Source: Methylocystis sp. B8 (GTDB lineage Bacteria; Pseudomonadota; Alphaproteobacteria; Rhizobiales; Beijerinckiaceae). From it: a stretch of DNA of 64,000 nt. How positions within the stretch are numbered: the stretch's first letter is position 1; each line of letters starts with the position of its first letter. Made by a program: the position numbers and the translations under genes. Positions 31,114-39,967 of this stretch are shown here, piece after piece. Location: the NCBI RefSeq assembly GCF_005771425.1, contig NZ_VBTZ01000001.1, positions 1 through 64,000 on the forward strand, read 5' to 3'. The notes below the pieces were generated by a model, which worked only from the letters and a program-made list of their open reading frames with translations, had not been told where the DNA came from and did no database searches.

Positions 31114-32133
31114 CTACTGCAAGCCCACCTGATCCACGACGCCGCGCGGGCAGCCGGGATCGGTTGTCGGCGCTGCGGCGATGAGTTCGGCGAGCTTGCT
31201 GTCCGGTTTGATGTCGCCGTTCAATCCGATGGTCATTTCGACAATCAGATTTCGGCCGGCGTCTCTCTTGCAGGCGACGCGCACCCGATCGGCGGCGCCG
31301 TCGCCGAATGTTTCGTTGAAGGCGGCCTTGAGCTGGTCGCGCGTAATTTCCTCGCCGATATGCGATGAAAAAAGCTCCTGGACCTTGGAGGCGTTGAGCT
31401 GCGACATCAGCGCCAGCGCGCGCGCGAAATAGGCGTCCGCCTCGCCTCCCGGAAAACACGTGCCGTGCTTGATCCACTCGTGCCGTTCGAGGAGCGACAT
31501 CACGCCGGGCATGACTTCCGACAGCGCGTTCCTTGTCGCGTCGGTAAGTTCAGGCTCGGGCAAACCGTTCCACCTGTCGTCCTTATCGGCCGCGATAATG
31601 TGGCGATCGACCTTGCAGTATTGTTTTTTCGGCCAGAGTCCGTGCAGCGTGAAATGCGTCGCGTCGAAACGGTCGGGCCGTTGCGTCTCGCATTCCACCT
31701 TGTCGGGCTTTGCTTCGCAAAAGGCCGGCTGCCAGCTGACGGCAAGGATGTAGTCGGGCTTTTGCGCCGCCTGCCCGCCCTCTTGCTCTTGCTCGCCGCC
31801 GCGTCCTTGCCCGCCGTCAGCCCCTGGCTGGCCGCCGCCTTCAGCCAGCGTCGCCTCGCCGCATCCGACCGCAACCCACCGGCGCGCAGGATGAGCGTCG
31901 GGCACGTCGATGAGATAATGCGTCGCGTCCGGCTTGTTCTTGGCGAAAATAGAGTAACGCCCGCTCGGCTCAACGCTGACATTGCCCGGATTGGCGCCGG
32001 TTCTGATGGACTGAACCGCTGGACAAGATTGATGAGCGACGAAGGTTCCGGACGCAGGCGTCTCGGCTATTGCGCCTGAGGCGATGAGCAATAGGGACGA
32101 ACAAAGCAAGGATTGAAGTGCCAATCTGCGCAA
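31114..32133 (-). CDS. Secreted ribonuclease T2 family protein
   Basis: 339 residues from a TTG at 32133 that follows GGAG by 8 nt and starts a clear signal peptide (RRLALQSLLCSSLLLIASGA). The frame is open further upstream, but that DNA is repeat sequence. Residues about 25-110 form an extra N-terminal domain; a Gly/Gln/Glu-rich linker follows (about residues 95-125). The RNase T2 catalytic motifs are FTLHGLWP and EWIKHGTCF, each with the catalytic His. RNase T2 cleaves single-stranded RNA to 3'-phosphates in the periplasm or outside the cell. Convergent with the serine hydrolase. Confidence 0.88.
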   Translation of the reverse strand: MRRLALQSLLCSSLLLIASGAIAETPASGTFVAHQSCPAVQSIRTGANPGNVSVEPSGRYSIFAKNKPDATHYLIDVPDAHPARRWVAVGCGEATLAEGGGQPGADGGQGRGGEQEQEGGQAAQKPDYILAVSWQPAFCEAKPDKVECETQRPDRFDATHFTLHGLWPKKQYCKVDRHIIAADKDDRWNGLPEPELTDATRNALSEVMPGVMSLLERHEWIKHGTCFPGGEADAYFARALALMSQLNASKVQELFSSHIGEEITRDQLKAAFNETFGDGAADRVRVACKRDAGRNLIVEMTIGLNGDIKPDSKLAELIAAAPTTDPGCPRGVVDQVGLQ

Positions 32134-32250
32134 GGCGACAACTCCAAAAATAGGAACACGCGGGATGGTAGTCGCGGCGGCTTGTGTGAGCAAGCACAAG
32201 CCCTCTCGCAATTGACGGTCCGGGGAAGTTCGGAGGCGCTTTCCAAAGCA

Positions 32251-32413
32251 ACCTCGTCCTGAGGAGCCCTCGAAGAGGGCGTCTCGAAGGACGAGCTTGC
32301 ATCGCCCTCGTGCTTCGAGACGGCTGCCTCCGATCTCGGGCTTGCCCGAGATCGACATTTGATGCGCAAGTCGGGTAGACCGCGACTTGCGAGAGCCTCC
32401 TCAGCATGAGGGC
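32251..32413. repeat. Dispersed palindromic repeat, same family as 7160 and 27746
   Basis: The 301-bp gap between RNase T2 and rluD carries CCTCGTCCTGAGGAGCCC, GGCGTCTCGAAGGACGAG, an inverted TGCTTCGAGACGGC and CCTCCTCAGCATGAGGGC, plus the inner GATCTCGGGCTTGCCCGAG stem also present near 27815. No gene is apparent in the gap. Confidence 0.75.
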
Positions 32414-32434
32414 TTAGATTGTCGGCATGAGGGC

Positions 32435-33460
32435 TTACGCTTCCGCGCCCAACGCCTCCCGCAGCGCCGCCAAGTCCTCGGGCAGCTCGCTCTCAAACAG
32501 CATCTCTTCGCCAGTGATCGGATGTTCGAATCCGAGCGTCGCGGCGTGCAGCGCCTGCCGGCCCAGATTTTCGACAATCTCTCGCGCGGGCGGCGCAAGT
32601 TTCGCGACCTTGGTCTTAAAACCCGCGCCATAAGTTTTATCGCCGATCAGCGGATGGCCGACATGGGCCATATGCACGCGGATCTGATGCGTGCGGCCGG
32701 TCTCGAGTTGGCAGCGCAGCAGCGAAGCGACGCCGTAATCCTCAACCTTCTCCCAATGCGTCACCGCCTCGCGGCCGCGCGACTGCGGAACCACCGCCAT
32801 TTTTTCGCGCTGCGTGGAATGGCGGCCGAGCGGCGCTTCGACCGTTCCATGCGCGCGGTCGGGAACGCCCCAGACGAAGGCGAGATATTCGCGCGTTAAA
32901 TGCAACGTGCGGCCGTGATCGGCGAAGAGCCGCGAGAGGCCGTGATGCGCGGCGTCAGTCTTGGCGACGACGAGTAGCCCGCTCGTATCCTTGTCGAGCC
33001 GATGCACGATGCCGGGCTTCTTCACCCCGCCGACGCCGGAAAGAGTGTCGCCGCAATGGGCGATCAGCGCATTAACGAGCGTTCCGCTCTCATGCGCGCT
33101 CGCCGGATGCACGACGAGTCCGGCCGGCTTGTCGATGACGAGAAGATGCGCGTCCTCATAGACGATGTTGAGCGCGATATCCTCGCCCTGCGGCTCGGCC
33201 GGCGCCGGCGGCGGCACGTCGAGCGCGACTTTGTCTCCGGCGCCGAGCTTCTTCGCCGCATCGCGCGTCGTGACGCCGTCGATCGCGGCGCGCCCGTCCT
33301 CGATCAGCGCCTTAATGCGGTTGCGGGAGAGGTGCGCGGCGGCGATCTCCGGCTGTTCGGCGAGAAAGCGGTCGAGTCGCGCGCCGGCGTGCTGCGGCGC
33401 CACAAGAAACTCGAAGCGTTCGGCGGATGCGTCAATTTGAGGCGGAGCCTTGACCGTCAT
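32435..33460 (-). CDS. rluD: 23S rRNA pseudouridine synthase RluD
   Basis: 341 residues. N-terminal S4 domain (ARLDRFLAEQPEI to about residue 80) and RluA-type catalytic domain with PGIVHRLDKDTSGLLVVAKT, then GRTHQIRVHMAHVGHPLIGD. Length and motif variants match RluD, which makes pseudouridines in helix 69 of 23S rRNA and is important for ribosome function. Divergent from the flavoprotein gene at 33590 with 129 bp between. Confidence 0.92.
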   Translation of the reverse strand: MTVKAPPQIDASAERFEFLVAPQHAGARLDRFLAEQPEIAAAHLSRNRIKALIEDGRAAIDGVTTRDAAKKLGAGDKVALDVPPPAPAEPQGEDIALNIVYEDAHLLVIDKPAGLVVHPASAHESGTLVNALIAHCGDTLSGVGGVKKPGIVHRLDKDTSGLLVVAKTDAAHHGLSRLFADHGRTLHLTREYLAFVWGVPDRAHGTVEAPLGRHSTQREKMAVVPQSRGREAVTHWEKVEDYGVASLLRCQLETGRTHQIRVHMAHVGHPLIGDKTYGAGFKTKVAKLAPPAREIVENLGRQALHAATLGFEHPITGEEMLFESELPEDLAALREALGAEA

Positions 33461-33589
33461 TCAGCTTTTTTTCCGCGCGTCCACGCGCGCATGATATGGG
33501 AGCCACGGAAACGCAGGCGTGGCGCGAGCGGAGGCCCGAACCTCCGCCATTCAGCGCAATGAATAACGCCGCCCAAGGGAGGCTCTTCC

Positions 33590-34906
33590 ATTAGCGACGC
33601 CGAGGCTCCGTTCTGCGCTGTCATCGGCGCGGGCCCCGCCGGACTTTTCGCCGCCGACGCTCTCGCGCGCGCCGGCGCGCACGTTGTCATCTATGAGCAT
33701 AAAGCGAGCCCCGCGCGCAAATTTCTGATGGCCGGGCGGGGCGGCCTCAATATCACCCACAGCGAAGGCCTGGAGCGCTTCATCTCACGCTACGGCGCGG
33801 CGGCCGCGCGACTCGCGCCTTTCATCCGCGCCTGGCCGCCGCAGGCGCTGCGCGACTTCTGCGCCGAGCTCGGCGAAGCGACCTTCGTCGGGTCCAGTGG
33901 CCGCGTCTTTCCTGCAAGCTTTAAGGCCTCCCCGCTGCTGCGCGCCTGGCTGGCGCGCCTGTCGCGTCTCGGCGTCGCGATCGCGACGCGGCACGCCTTC
34001 GCAGGCTTCGCCGAATCGGGAGCGCTTCGCCTGATGGGGCCGGATGGCGAATTTACCCGCAAGGTCGACGCGCTAGTGCTGGCGCTCGGCGGCGCTTCCT
34101 GGCCGCGGCTCGGCTCCGACGGCGCCTGGGCGGCGCGGCTCGGCGCCGAAGGCGTGCGCGTCACGCCGCTCGCCGCCGCCAATAGCGGCGCGTTGATCCA
34201 GTGGAGCGCGATCTTTCGCAGCGATTTCGAAGGTCAGCCGATCAAGACGGCGCTGCTGCGCCACGGCGCGTCTTCGGCTCGCGGCGACGTCGTCATCACG
34301 CGCAGGGGACTCGAAGGCGGGCCGGTTTACGCGCTTTCATCGAAGCTGCGGGAAGCCACGGAGAAGCGCGGCGAGACGACGCTGTCTATTGATCTGCGCC
34401 CCGACACGACTCTTGAATGTCTGACGCGAAAGCTGTCGCGGCGCGCGCAGAAGCAGTCGCACGCCAATTTTCTGCGCAAGGCGGGATTCTCGAAAGTCGA
34501 GATCGGTCTCTTGCGAGAGGCGCGGCGGGACGGATTGCCGCGCGACGCCGAAACACTCGCCGCTCTGATTAAGAATGCGCCGCTTACCGTCACAGGAGTC
34601 GCAGGACTCGAGCGCGCGATCTCGACTGCCGGAGGCGTCTCCTTCGACGAACTCGACGACAATCTGATGCTCAAGAAATTGCCGGGCGTTTTCGTCGCGG
34701 GCGAGATGCTCGATTATGATGCGCCGACCGGCGGCTATCTGTTGCAGGCGGCCTTCGCCACCGGACTGGCGGCAGGGCGTGGCGCGGCCCGCTATCTCGG
34801 ACTTTCGCCCGATCAACCGGTTGGGCCCGAGTATCACGCCGACTTGTCGCCGCGCCAGGAGCCGAATGGGCGCCCGCCGGAAGCATCGAATAAATACAGC
34901 GTATAG
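33590..34906 (+). CDS. FAD-dependent oxidoreductase, HI0933/BaiN-like, apparent ATT start
   Basis: 438 residues if started at 33590. The Rossmann FAD motif (VIGAGPAGLFAADALARAGA) lies upstream of the first ATG (33728), so the gene must begin earlier. Between an in-frame stop at 33560-33562 and that motif there is no ATG, GTG, TTG or CTG; an ATT at 33590 sits 7 nt after a GGGAGG ribosome-binding site. Other family segments are RKFLMAGRGGLNITHSEG and PTGGYLLQAAFATGLAAGR near the C-terminus. The family are flavin reductases with diverse or unknown substrates. A sequencing error cannot be excluded, but the site is otherwise well placed. Confidence 0.8.
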   Translation: MSDAEAPFCAVIGAGPAGLFAADALARAGAHVVIYEHKASPARKFLMAGRGGLNITHSEGLERFISRYGAAAARLAPFIRAWPPQALRDFCAELGEATFVGSSGRVFPASFKASPLLRAWLARLSRLGVAIATRHAFAGFAESGALRLMGPDGEFTRKVDALVLALGGASWPRLGSDGAWAARLGAEGVRVTPLAAANSGALIQWSAIFRSDFEGQPIKTALLRHGASSARGDVVITRRGLEGGPVYALSSKLREATEKRGETTLSIDLRPDTTLECLTRKLSRRAQKQSHANFLRKAGFSKVEIGLLREARRDGLPRDAETLAALIKNAPLTVTGVAGLERAISTAGGVSFDELDDNLMLKKLPGVFVAGEMLDYDAPTGGYLLQAAFATGLAAGRGAARYLGLSPDQPVGPEYHADLSPRQEPNGRPPEASNKYSV

Positions 34907-34940
34907 ATTTCAGATTTCCCCCTTCAGGCCAAGGCGCATT

Positions 34941-35756
34941 ATGCTGCCCACCATGCTGCCGTCGCCCTTCTGGTCGGAACTCTCGCTACGCGACATGCGC
35001 GCGCATGACATGTCGCGCGTCATCGCCGTGGTGCCGGTCGCGGCGGTGGAGCAGCACGGGCCGCATCTGCCGCTCGGCGTCGACGCCATGATCATGGAAG
35101 GATGCATCGATCAAGTCGCAGCGCGATTGCCCGAAGACCTCGAAACCGTGTTTCTGCCGGTCCAGAACGTTGGCGTGTCGACCGAGCACCGCGACTTCCC
35201 CGGAACGCTGACGCTGACGAATGAGACGGCGTCGCGTGTCCTCAGCGAGGTCGCCGAGAGCGTCCTGCGCACGGGCGTCAGGAAGCTGGTGCTCCTTAAT
35301 TCGCATGGCGGCAATTCGGCGCTCGTCTCGCAGACGGCATTCGACCTTCGCGCCCGTTTCGGCGCGCTGGCGGTCATCGCCTCCTGGGCGCGCTTCGGCT
35401 ATCCCGACGGACTGTTTTCAGAAACGGAACTTCGCCACGGCGTTCATGGCGGCGAGATTGAGACGTCGCTGATGCTCGCCTTCAGGCCCGAACTCGTAGA
35501 TATGGCGCGCGCCAAAAACTTTCCCCCGGCGACAATCGATTTCGAGCGCGATTTCGCCTGGCTGCGCGCTGACCGGCCCGCCGGCTTCGGCTGGATGGCG
35601 CAGGACCTTTCTCCCGCTGGCGCGATGGGCGACGCTTCAAAAGCCAGCGCCGAAAAGGGCGAGGCGGTGGCCGACTATTGGGCGACCGCCTTCATCGAAC
35701 TGCTGCGCGACGTCGAGGCGTTCGACCTTACGCGTCTGAAAAGCATGGACGATTGA
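34941..35756 (+). CDS. Creatininase family protein (metal-dependent amidohydrolase-like)
   Basis: 271 residues. Metal-ligand segments of the creatininase family are visible: EQHGPHLPLGVD near residue 35, LNSHGGNSAL and HGVHGGEIETS. The family includes creatinine amidohydrolase and enzymes acting on cyclic or formamide substrates; the substrate here is unknown. The ATG at 34941 with AAGG upstream gives a typical length; the open frame to 34716 overlaps the flavoprotein gene and is not believable. It follows the flavoprotein on the same strand and is convergent with the OpgD-like gene. Confidence 0.85.
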   Translation: MLPTMLPSPFWSELSLRDMRAHDMSRVIAVVPVAAVEQHGPHLPLGVDAMIMEGCIDQVAARLPEDLETVFLPVQNVGVSTEHRDFPGTLTLTNETASRVLSEVAESVLRTGVRKLVLLNSHGGNSALVSQTAFDLRARFGALAVIASWARFGYPDGLFSETELRHGVHGGEIETSLMLAFRPELVDMARAKNFPPATIDFERDFAWLRADRPAGFGWMAQDLSPAGAMGDASKASAEKGEAVADYWATAFIELLRDVEAFDLTRLKSMDD

Positions 35757-35759
35757 GGA

Positions 35760-37328
35760 TCACGCCGCCGGCGCGGTCCAGGGATAGGTCCATGTCTCTG
35801 TGAGCGTGCGTCCATGCGCGCGTAAAAACAGCCGGAGATCGGCGGTATGGCCCGGTTTCACTGACACGTCGAAGAGCGCCCGCAGCCCGCCGATATGCTG
35901 GTTGGCGGCGACGCTCGCGCGCAGCACCCGACCGGCGCTCGTCGTCGCCACCGCTTCGACCTGACTGGGATCGGCGACGTAATATTCGAGATCGCTGCCA
36001 GCGAAATCTACGATGAACCGATGGGACTCGGGGTCAAGGGGTTCAGCCGAGCCAAGCGCTCTCGCCGGCGCCTCGAAGGTGTTGACGACGATGCCGTTGG
36101 GCGCGAGGCGCGGCATGTCGAGCCCGGCGGTGATTCGATAGGCATAGACGAAGGGCGCGCCCGGCTCAGGCGGCTTCGCCGGAGTCCAGCTCGCAACAAT
36201 ATTGTCGTTGGTTTCGTCGTGCGTGGGCAGTTCGATCAGCTCCACGCGGCCTTCACCCCAGTCGCCTATCGGTTCGACGAAATAGCTCGGGCGGTTTTCA
36301 TAGGCGAGGTCCAAATCCTGGTAAGATTCAAAGGTCCTGTCGCGTTGCAGTAGGCCGAAGCCGCGATTGTTGTTGTCAAGAAAGGATGAGATCCGCGCGT
36401 GCGGAGGATTGCTGAGCGGGCGCCAAAGCCATTCGCCGGCGCCATTGTGAATCAGCAGCCCGTCAGAGTCGTGCAGCTCCGTGCGAAAGCCGTCGCGCAC
36501 GCGCCGGTCATTTTCGCCCGTCAAATACATCGACGTCAGCGGCGCAAGACCGAGCTTCGCCCCCGCCCGGCGTGGAAAGAGCGTCGCCTGGATTTCAAGC
36601 GTGCTTTCCTGTCCGGCGAAAAGATCGAACTTGAACGCTCCCGTCGCGGCGTCGCCATCGAGCAGCGCATAGAGCGTCGCGTGATTGCCGCCTTTCTCCG
36701 GCGTTTCGACCCAATATTCCCGGAAGAAGGGAAAACTCTCGCGGTCAGCGCCCGCGTCGACGCAAAGGGCCCGCGCCGACAGGCCATATTTCTGGTCGCG
36801 GCCGAGAAAGCGAAAATAGCTCGCGCCGAGAAAGGAGATCACCTCGTCGTGAATGTGCGGCTCATTGACCGGAAAATGCAGGCGGAAGCCAGCGAAGCCG
36901 GTATTCACGGGGAGCGCCTTCTCGACCTTGAGGCGGCCGTAGTCGAAGAGCGCCGGCGAATAGGGAATGGGCGTCGCGATGCCGTCGCGAATGGTGTTCA
37001 CCGTCACCGGGCGACGATAGAGAAAGCCGAGATGGAACGTCTCCAGCCGGAAGCCGCCATCGGCGCTCGCAAAGACATCATGGTCGCGCCTGAAGCGAAT
37101 CTCTCGCCAGGTATCGAAGTCCATAGCGTCGAACGGATCAGGCAGGCGCGAAGGAACGCTGTTGTCGAATGGCGCGAGCGCAAGGTCGCGCGCCCGCTGC
37201 GCCACGTTGTCGAAGCCGAACCGCGGCGTGGGAACAACGTTGGCCGCCTGCGCCGGGCTCTTGAGCACAAATTGGGCGCCGATTGCAGAGAGGGCCCCGG
37301 CGAATTGGCGCCGTGTTAGTCGTGTCAT
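35760..37328 (-). CDS. opgD: Periplasmic glucan biosynthesis protein, OpgD/MdoG family
   Basis: 522 residues. A twin-arginine-type signal (TRLTRRQFAGALSAIG, cleavage after AQA) suggests Tat export, as in OpgD. The mature part has MdoG-family features: GFDNVAQRARDLA near the N-terminus, the central RRPVTVN, HIHDEVISFLGASYFR and GNHATLYALLDGD segments, and the C-terminal Ig-like beta domain ending in WTYPWTAP. It shapes osmoregulated periplasmic glucans. No opgH glucosyltransferase is adjacent, so the pathway partner must lie elsewhere. Confidence 0.88.
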   Translation of the reverse strand: MTRLTRRQFAGALSAIGAQFVLKSPAQAANVVPTPRFGFDNVAQRARDLALAPFDNSVPSRLPDPFDAMDFDTWREIRFRRDHDVFASADGGFRLETFHLGFLYRRPVTVNTIRDGIATPIPYSPALFDYGRLKVEKALPVNTGFAGFRLHFPVNEPHIHDEVISFLGASYFRFLGRDQKYGLSARALCVDAGADRESFPFFREYWVETPEKGGNHATLYALLDGDAATGAFKFDLFAGQESTLEIQATLFPRRAGAKLGLAPLTSMYLTGENDRRVRDGFRTELHDSDGLLIHNGAGEWLWRPLSNPPHARISSFLDNNNRGFGLLQRDRTFESYQDLDLAYENRPSYFVEPIGDWGEGRVELIELPTHDETNDNIVASWTPAKPPEPGAPFVYAYRITAGLDMPRLAPNGIVVNTFEAPARALGSAEPLDPESHRFIVDFAGSDLEYYVADPSQVEAVATTSAGRVLRASVAANQHIGGLRALFDVSVKPGHTADLRLFLRAHGRTLTETWTYPWTAPAA

Positions 37329-37488
37329 TCCCGCATCCGAGCCAGGGTCTTCCGTTCTCTAAAGGGACCGCCTGCTTGCTGCTCTAGCTCTATCGTTTCG
37401 GTTGCGCAAGAAGCGGGCAGCCTCGAGGCGGACGGCGGCGTCACATGCATCACACGTCGAAAAAATAATCGTTTGACGCAAAAACCGC

Positions 37489-37985
37489 TTGTCACCGCGG
37501 CAAAAGCGCGTATCTAAGGTCTTGCCCAAATCGCACGTGCCTGTGGTCGTGTGTCGGTGGGCGGGGATCCGGACAAGAGGCCGGTTAACCGCCAGCATAG
37601 AACCGGCAGCCGGAGGCGAACCGGCGAACTCCGTCTCTGCGGAGGATCGCGACTTAAAGCAACGACGGACCGGGCTTTTTCGTCTCTGTCGACCCTCCAA
37701 AGGTCGGCGTACCGAAGAGGCTTGTCTTTCTTGCCGGGCGTGCGGATCGGGATTTTCCCCTTCCAATCGATGGCTGTCCTAGCGGAAGCGAGCGCGCTTA
37801 GGCGCGCATAATTGCGCATCGGTCAGTCAACGGCGCATCAACCGGCCGTTTGAGCGCTTCGCGCTTGGGCGGCCTTGGACCGCTGAAACCGACGTTCGTC
37901 GCGTCTCCATCGCGCGCGGGCGAACGGAGTGGCGTGTCCGTTGACGCTCAAACGATCTTGGCGCGGTTCGCCGTGCAAGGGGGCC
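37489..37985 (+). ncRNA. Structured leader of ornithine decarboxylase, probable speF RNA
   Basis: This roughly 480-nt stretch has no convincing coding frame. A possible promoter is TTGTCA (37489-37494), 16 bp, TATCTA (37511-37516). The leader has many GC-rich inverted repeats, including a perfect 10-bp long-range pair CGTTTGAGCG (37847-37856) with CGCTCAAACG (37945-37954) just before the start codon. The alphaproteobacterial speF RNA motif is known to occupy long 5' leaders of ornithine decarboxylase genes, which fits position, length and lineage. I could not score the covariance model, so the family name rests on context. Confidence 0.55.
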
Positions 37986-37989
37986 ACAA

Positions 37990-39135
37990 ATGACCGACCG
38001 CATCCTGGAATTTCTCGCCGATCGCCGCCGCACCGGCCGCGACAACGGGCCTTGCCTCGTCGTCGATCTCGACGTTGTGCGCGACAACTATCTCGGATTC
38101 GCCAAGGCGCTGCCCGACACGCGCGTCTTTTATGCGGTGAAGGCCAATCCGGCGCCGGAAGTGCTCTCGCTGCTCGCTTCGCTCGGATCGTGCTTCGACA
38201 CGGCGTCCGTCGTCGAGATCGAGCAGGTGCTCGCCGCCGGCGCGACGCCTGATCGAATCAGCTTCGGCAACACGATCAAGAAGGAGCGCGACGTTGCGCG
38301 CGCCTATGCGCTTGGCGTGCGACTCTTCGCGGTCGACTGCGAGGCGGAAGTCGAGAAGATCGCGCGCGCCGCGCCCGGCTCCAAAGTGTTCTGCCGCATT
38401 CTCTGCGACGGCTCCGGCGCTGAGTGGCCATTGTCGCGCAAATTCGGCTGCGTCCCCGAGATGGCGACGGGCGTGCTGGAACATGCGCACCGACTGGGCC
38501 TTAACGCTTATGGCGTTTCGTTTCATGTCGGCTCGCAGCAGACGAATCCGCGCATGTGGGACGGCGCGCTGAAATCGGCGGCGGATATCTTCCGCGAGCT
38601 CGCGGAGCGCGGAATCAATCTGCAGATGGTCAATCTCGGCGGCGGCTTCCCGACGAAATATCTGAAGAACGTTCCGGCGGTGAAGCAATATGGGAGCGCG
38701 ATCTTCCGCGCGCTGTCAAAGCATTTCGGCAACCGCATTCCGGAGACGATCATTGAGCCAGGCCGCGGCATGGTCGGCAACGCTGGGCTGATCGAGGCGG
38801 AAGTCGTGCTGATCTCAAAGAAGTCCGAGGACGAGAGCGAGATCCGCTGGGTCTATCTCGACATCGGAAAGTTCAATGGCCTCGCCGAGACGACCGACGA
38901 GATGATCCGCTATCCGATCCGGACGCCAGCGGACGGCGCACCGACGAGTCCATGCGTCATCGCCGGCCCGAGCTGCGACAGCGTCGACGTGCTCTACGAG
39001 AAGCAGCCTTATCAGCTGCCAATCTCGCTCGAGATCGGCGCGAAAGTGCTGATCGAGGGAACCGGGGCCTATACGACGACCTATTCGGCGGTAGGCTTCA
39101 ACGGTTTCCCGCCGCTCGAGACGCATGTGATCTAG
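37990..39135 (+). CDS. Ornithine decarboxylase (type III PLP, eukaryotic-like fold)
   Basis: 381 residues. The PLP lysine is in FYAVKANPAPEVL, followed by the HVGSQ, NLGGGFPTKYL and EPGRGMVGNAG (phosphate-binding) motifs; the second-subunit substrate Cys lies in GPSCDSVDVLYE. These are the alanine-racemase-fold ornithine/lysine decarboxylase signatures. It makes putrescine (or cadaverine) from ornithine (lysine) and feeds homospermidine synthesis in alphaproteobacteria. The long structured leader suggests polyamine feedback. Strict ornithine specificity is inferred from the leader type. Confidence 0.9.
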   Translation: MTDRILEFLADRRRTGRDNGPCLVVDLDVVRDNYLGFAKALPDTRVFYAVKANPAPEVLSLLASLGSCFDTASVVEIEQVLAAGATPDRISFGNTIKKERDVARAYALGVRLFAVDCEAEVEKIARAAPGSKVFCRILCDGSGAEWPLSRKFGCVPEMATGVLEHAHRLGLNAYGVSFHVGSQQTNPRMWDGALKSAADIFRELAERGINLQMVNLGGGFPTKYLKNVPAVKQYGSAIFRALSKHFGNRIPETIIEPGRGMVGNAGLIEAEVVLISKKSEDESEIRWVYLDIGKFNGLAETTDEMIRYPIRTPADGAPTSPCVIAGPSCDSVDVLYEKQPYQLPISLEIGAKVLIEGTGAYTTTYSAVGFNGFPPLETHVI

Positions 39136-39147
39136 GCTTTGGTCGCA

Positions 39148-39171
39148 CCTTCTCCCGCAAGCGGGAGAAGG
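39148..39171 (+). terminator. Perfect hairpin after ornithine decarboxylase
   Basis: An 11-bp perfect stem (CCTTCTCCCGC / GCGGGAGAAGG) with a 2-nt loop lies 12 bp after the decarboxylase stop. No T-tract follows, so it may be an extragenic repeat arm rather than a true intrinsic terminator; either way it would fold strongly in the transcript. Confidence 0.45.
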
Positions 39172-39260
39172 ACTCGCCTCACATTACTGTCAGTCCCGTT
39201 CGGCGGGCGCGTCATGCGCCAGGCGCGAGGGTCGCTTGTCCTTCTGGAAGGGAGGAAAAG

Positions 39261-39851
39261 ATGGCCTTTGAACTTGCATGCCAAAATCCCTCCGCCTCGC
39301 GCGTCGCGCCGGGAGCGGTCGCCCTTGCGCCCTTTATGATTCGCGGCGAGGCGGCAAGCGACGCAGCGGCGCGCGAAGACTTGCTGGATGACGCCTTCGG
39401 CCCAGCGCGGTTTCTGAAGACATGCCAGCGGCTGCGCGATGGATCGGCGGCCGCGGCCGGTCTCGCGCTTGTCGCGACCGACGGCGCCGGCGCGCTTATT
39501 GGGACGTTGAGGCTTTGGCCGATTCTTGCGGGCGGGCGCGAGGCCTTGCTGCTTGGCCCCCTCGCTGTCGCGGCAGAGAAACGCTCGCTGGGCGTCGGCG
39601 GCGCGCTCATCCGAGAGTCGCTCGCGCGTGCAGCCGACTGCGGCCATCGCGCCCTGCTTCTCGTCGGCGACGCGCCCTATTACGAGCGCTTCGGTTTCGA
39701 GCGGCGTTTCACTGAGCGCCTAACGATGCCGGGACCGGTCGAGCGCGCCCGCTTTCTGGGCTTGGAGCTTGTCGAAGGCGCGCTATCCGGCGCGCGCGGG
39801 CGAGTCATTCGCGCCGCTGCGCCCGCGATCGATCTGCCGCGGGCCGCTTAG
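39261..39851 (+). CDS. GNAT family N-acetyltransferase
   Basis: 196 residues. The acetyl-CoA binding region (LGPLAVAAEKRSLGVGGALI) and the following APYYERFGFE segment identify a YhbS-like GNAT domain. The ATG at 39261 has an excellent GGGAGGAAAA ribosome-binding site; the frame upstream overlaps the decarboxylase in another frame. The substrate is unknown. The stop merges with the hairpin repeat at 39852-39967. Confidence 0.8.
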   Translation: MAFELACQNPSASRVAPGAVALAPFMIRGEAASDAAAREDLLDDAFGPARFLKTCQRLRDGSAAAAGLALVATDGAGALIGTLRLWPILAGGREALLLGPLAVAAEKRSLGVGGALIRESLARAADCGHRALLLVGDAPYYERFGFERRFTERLTMPGPVERARFLGLELVEGALSGARGRVIRAAAPAIDLPRAA

Positions 39852-39967
39852 AGCGCTTCCCGATCGCATGGAATCACGCGATCGATAAGGAATCGCTCAA
39901 AATTAAAAGATTGGAGCAGGTTCTCGTCGAAAAAGTCTGTCAACTTTTTCGGAACCTGCTCTAGCGC
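39852..39967. repeat. Rhizobiales-type extragenic palindrome / bidirectional hairpin
   Basis: Two stems fill the gap between convergent genes: CGATCGC / GCGATCG (39861-39884) and a long hairpin with outer arms GAGCAGGTTC (39914-39923) and GAACCTGCTC (39952-39961) plus inner CGAAAAAGT / ACTTTTTCG. Similar GAGCAGGTTC-type elements are common between Rhizobiales genes. It may terminate both flanking genes. Confidence 0.7.

Noticed and set aside
32134-32358. N-terminal extension of the RNase T2 frame to 32358
   Set aside because: It is mostly palindromic repeat DNA, and the signal peptide starts at 32133 behind a good ribosome-binding site.
36399-37319. Long plus-strand frame of 306 codons
   Set aside because: Antisense to the OpgD-like gene, which has recognisable family sequence and a Tat signal.
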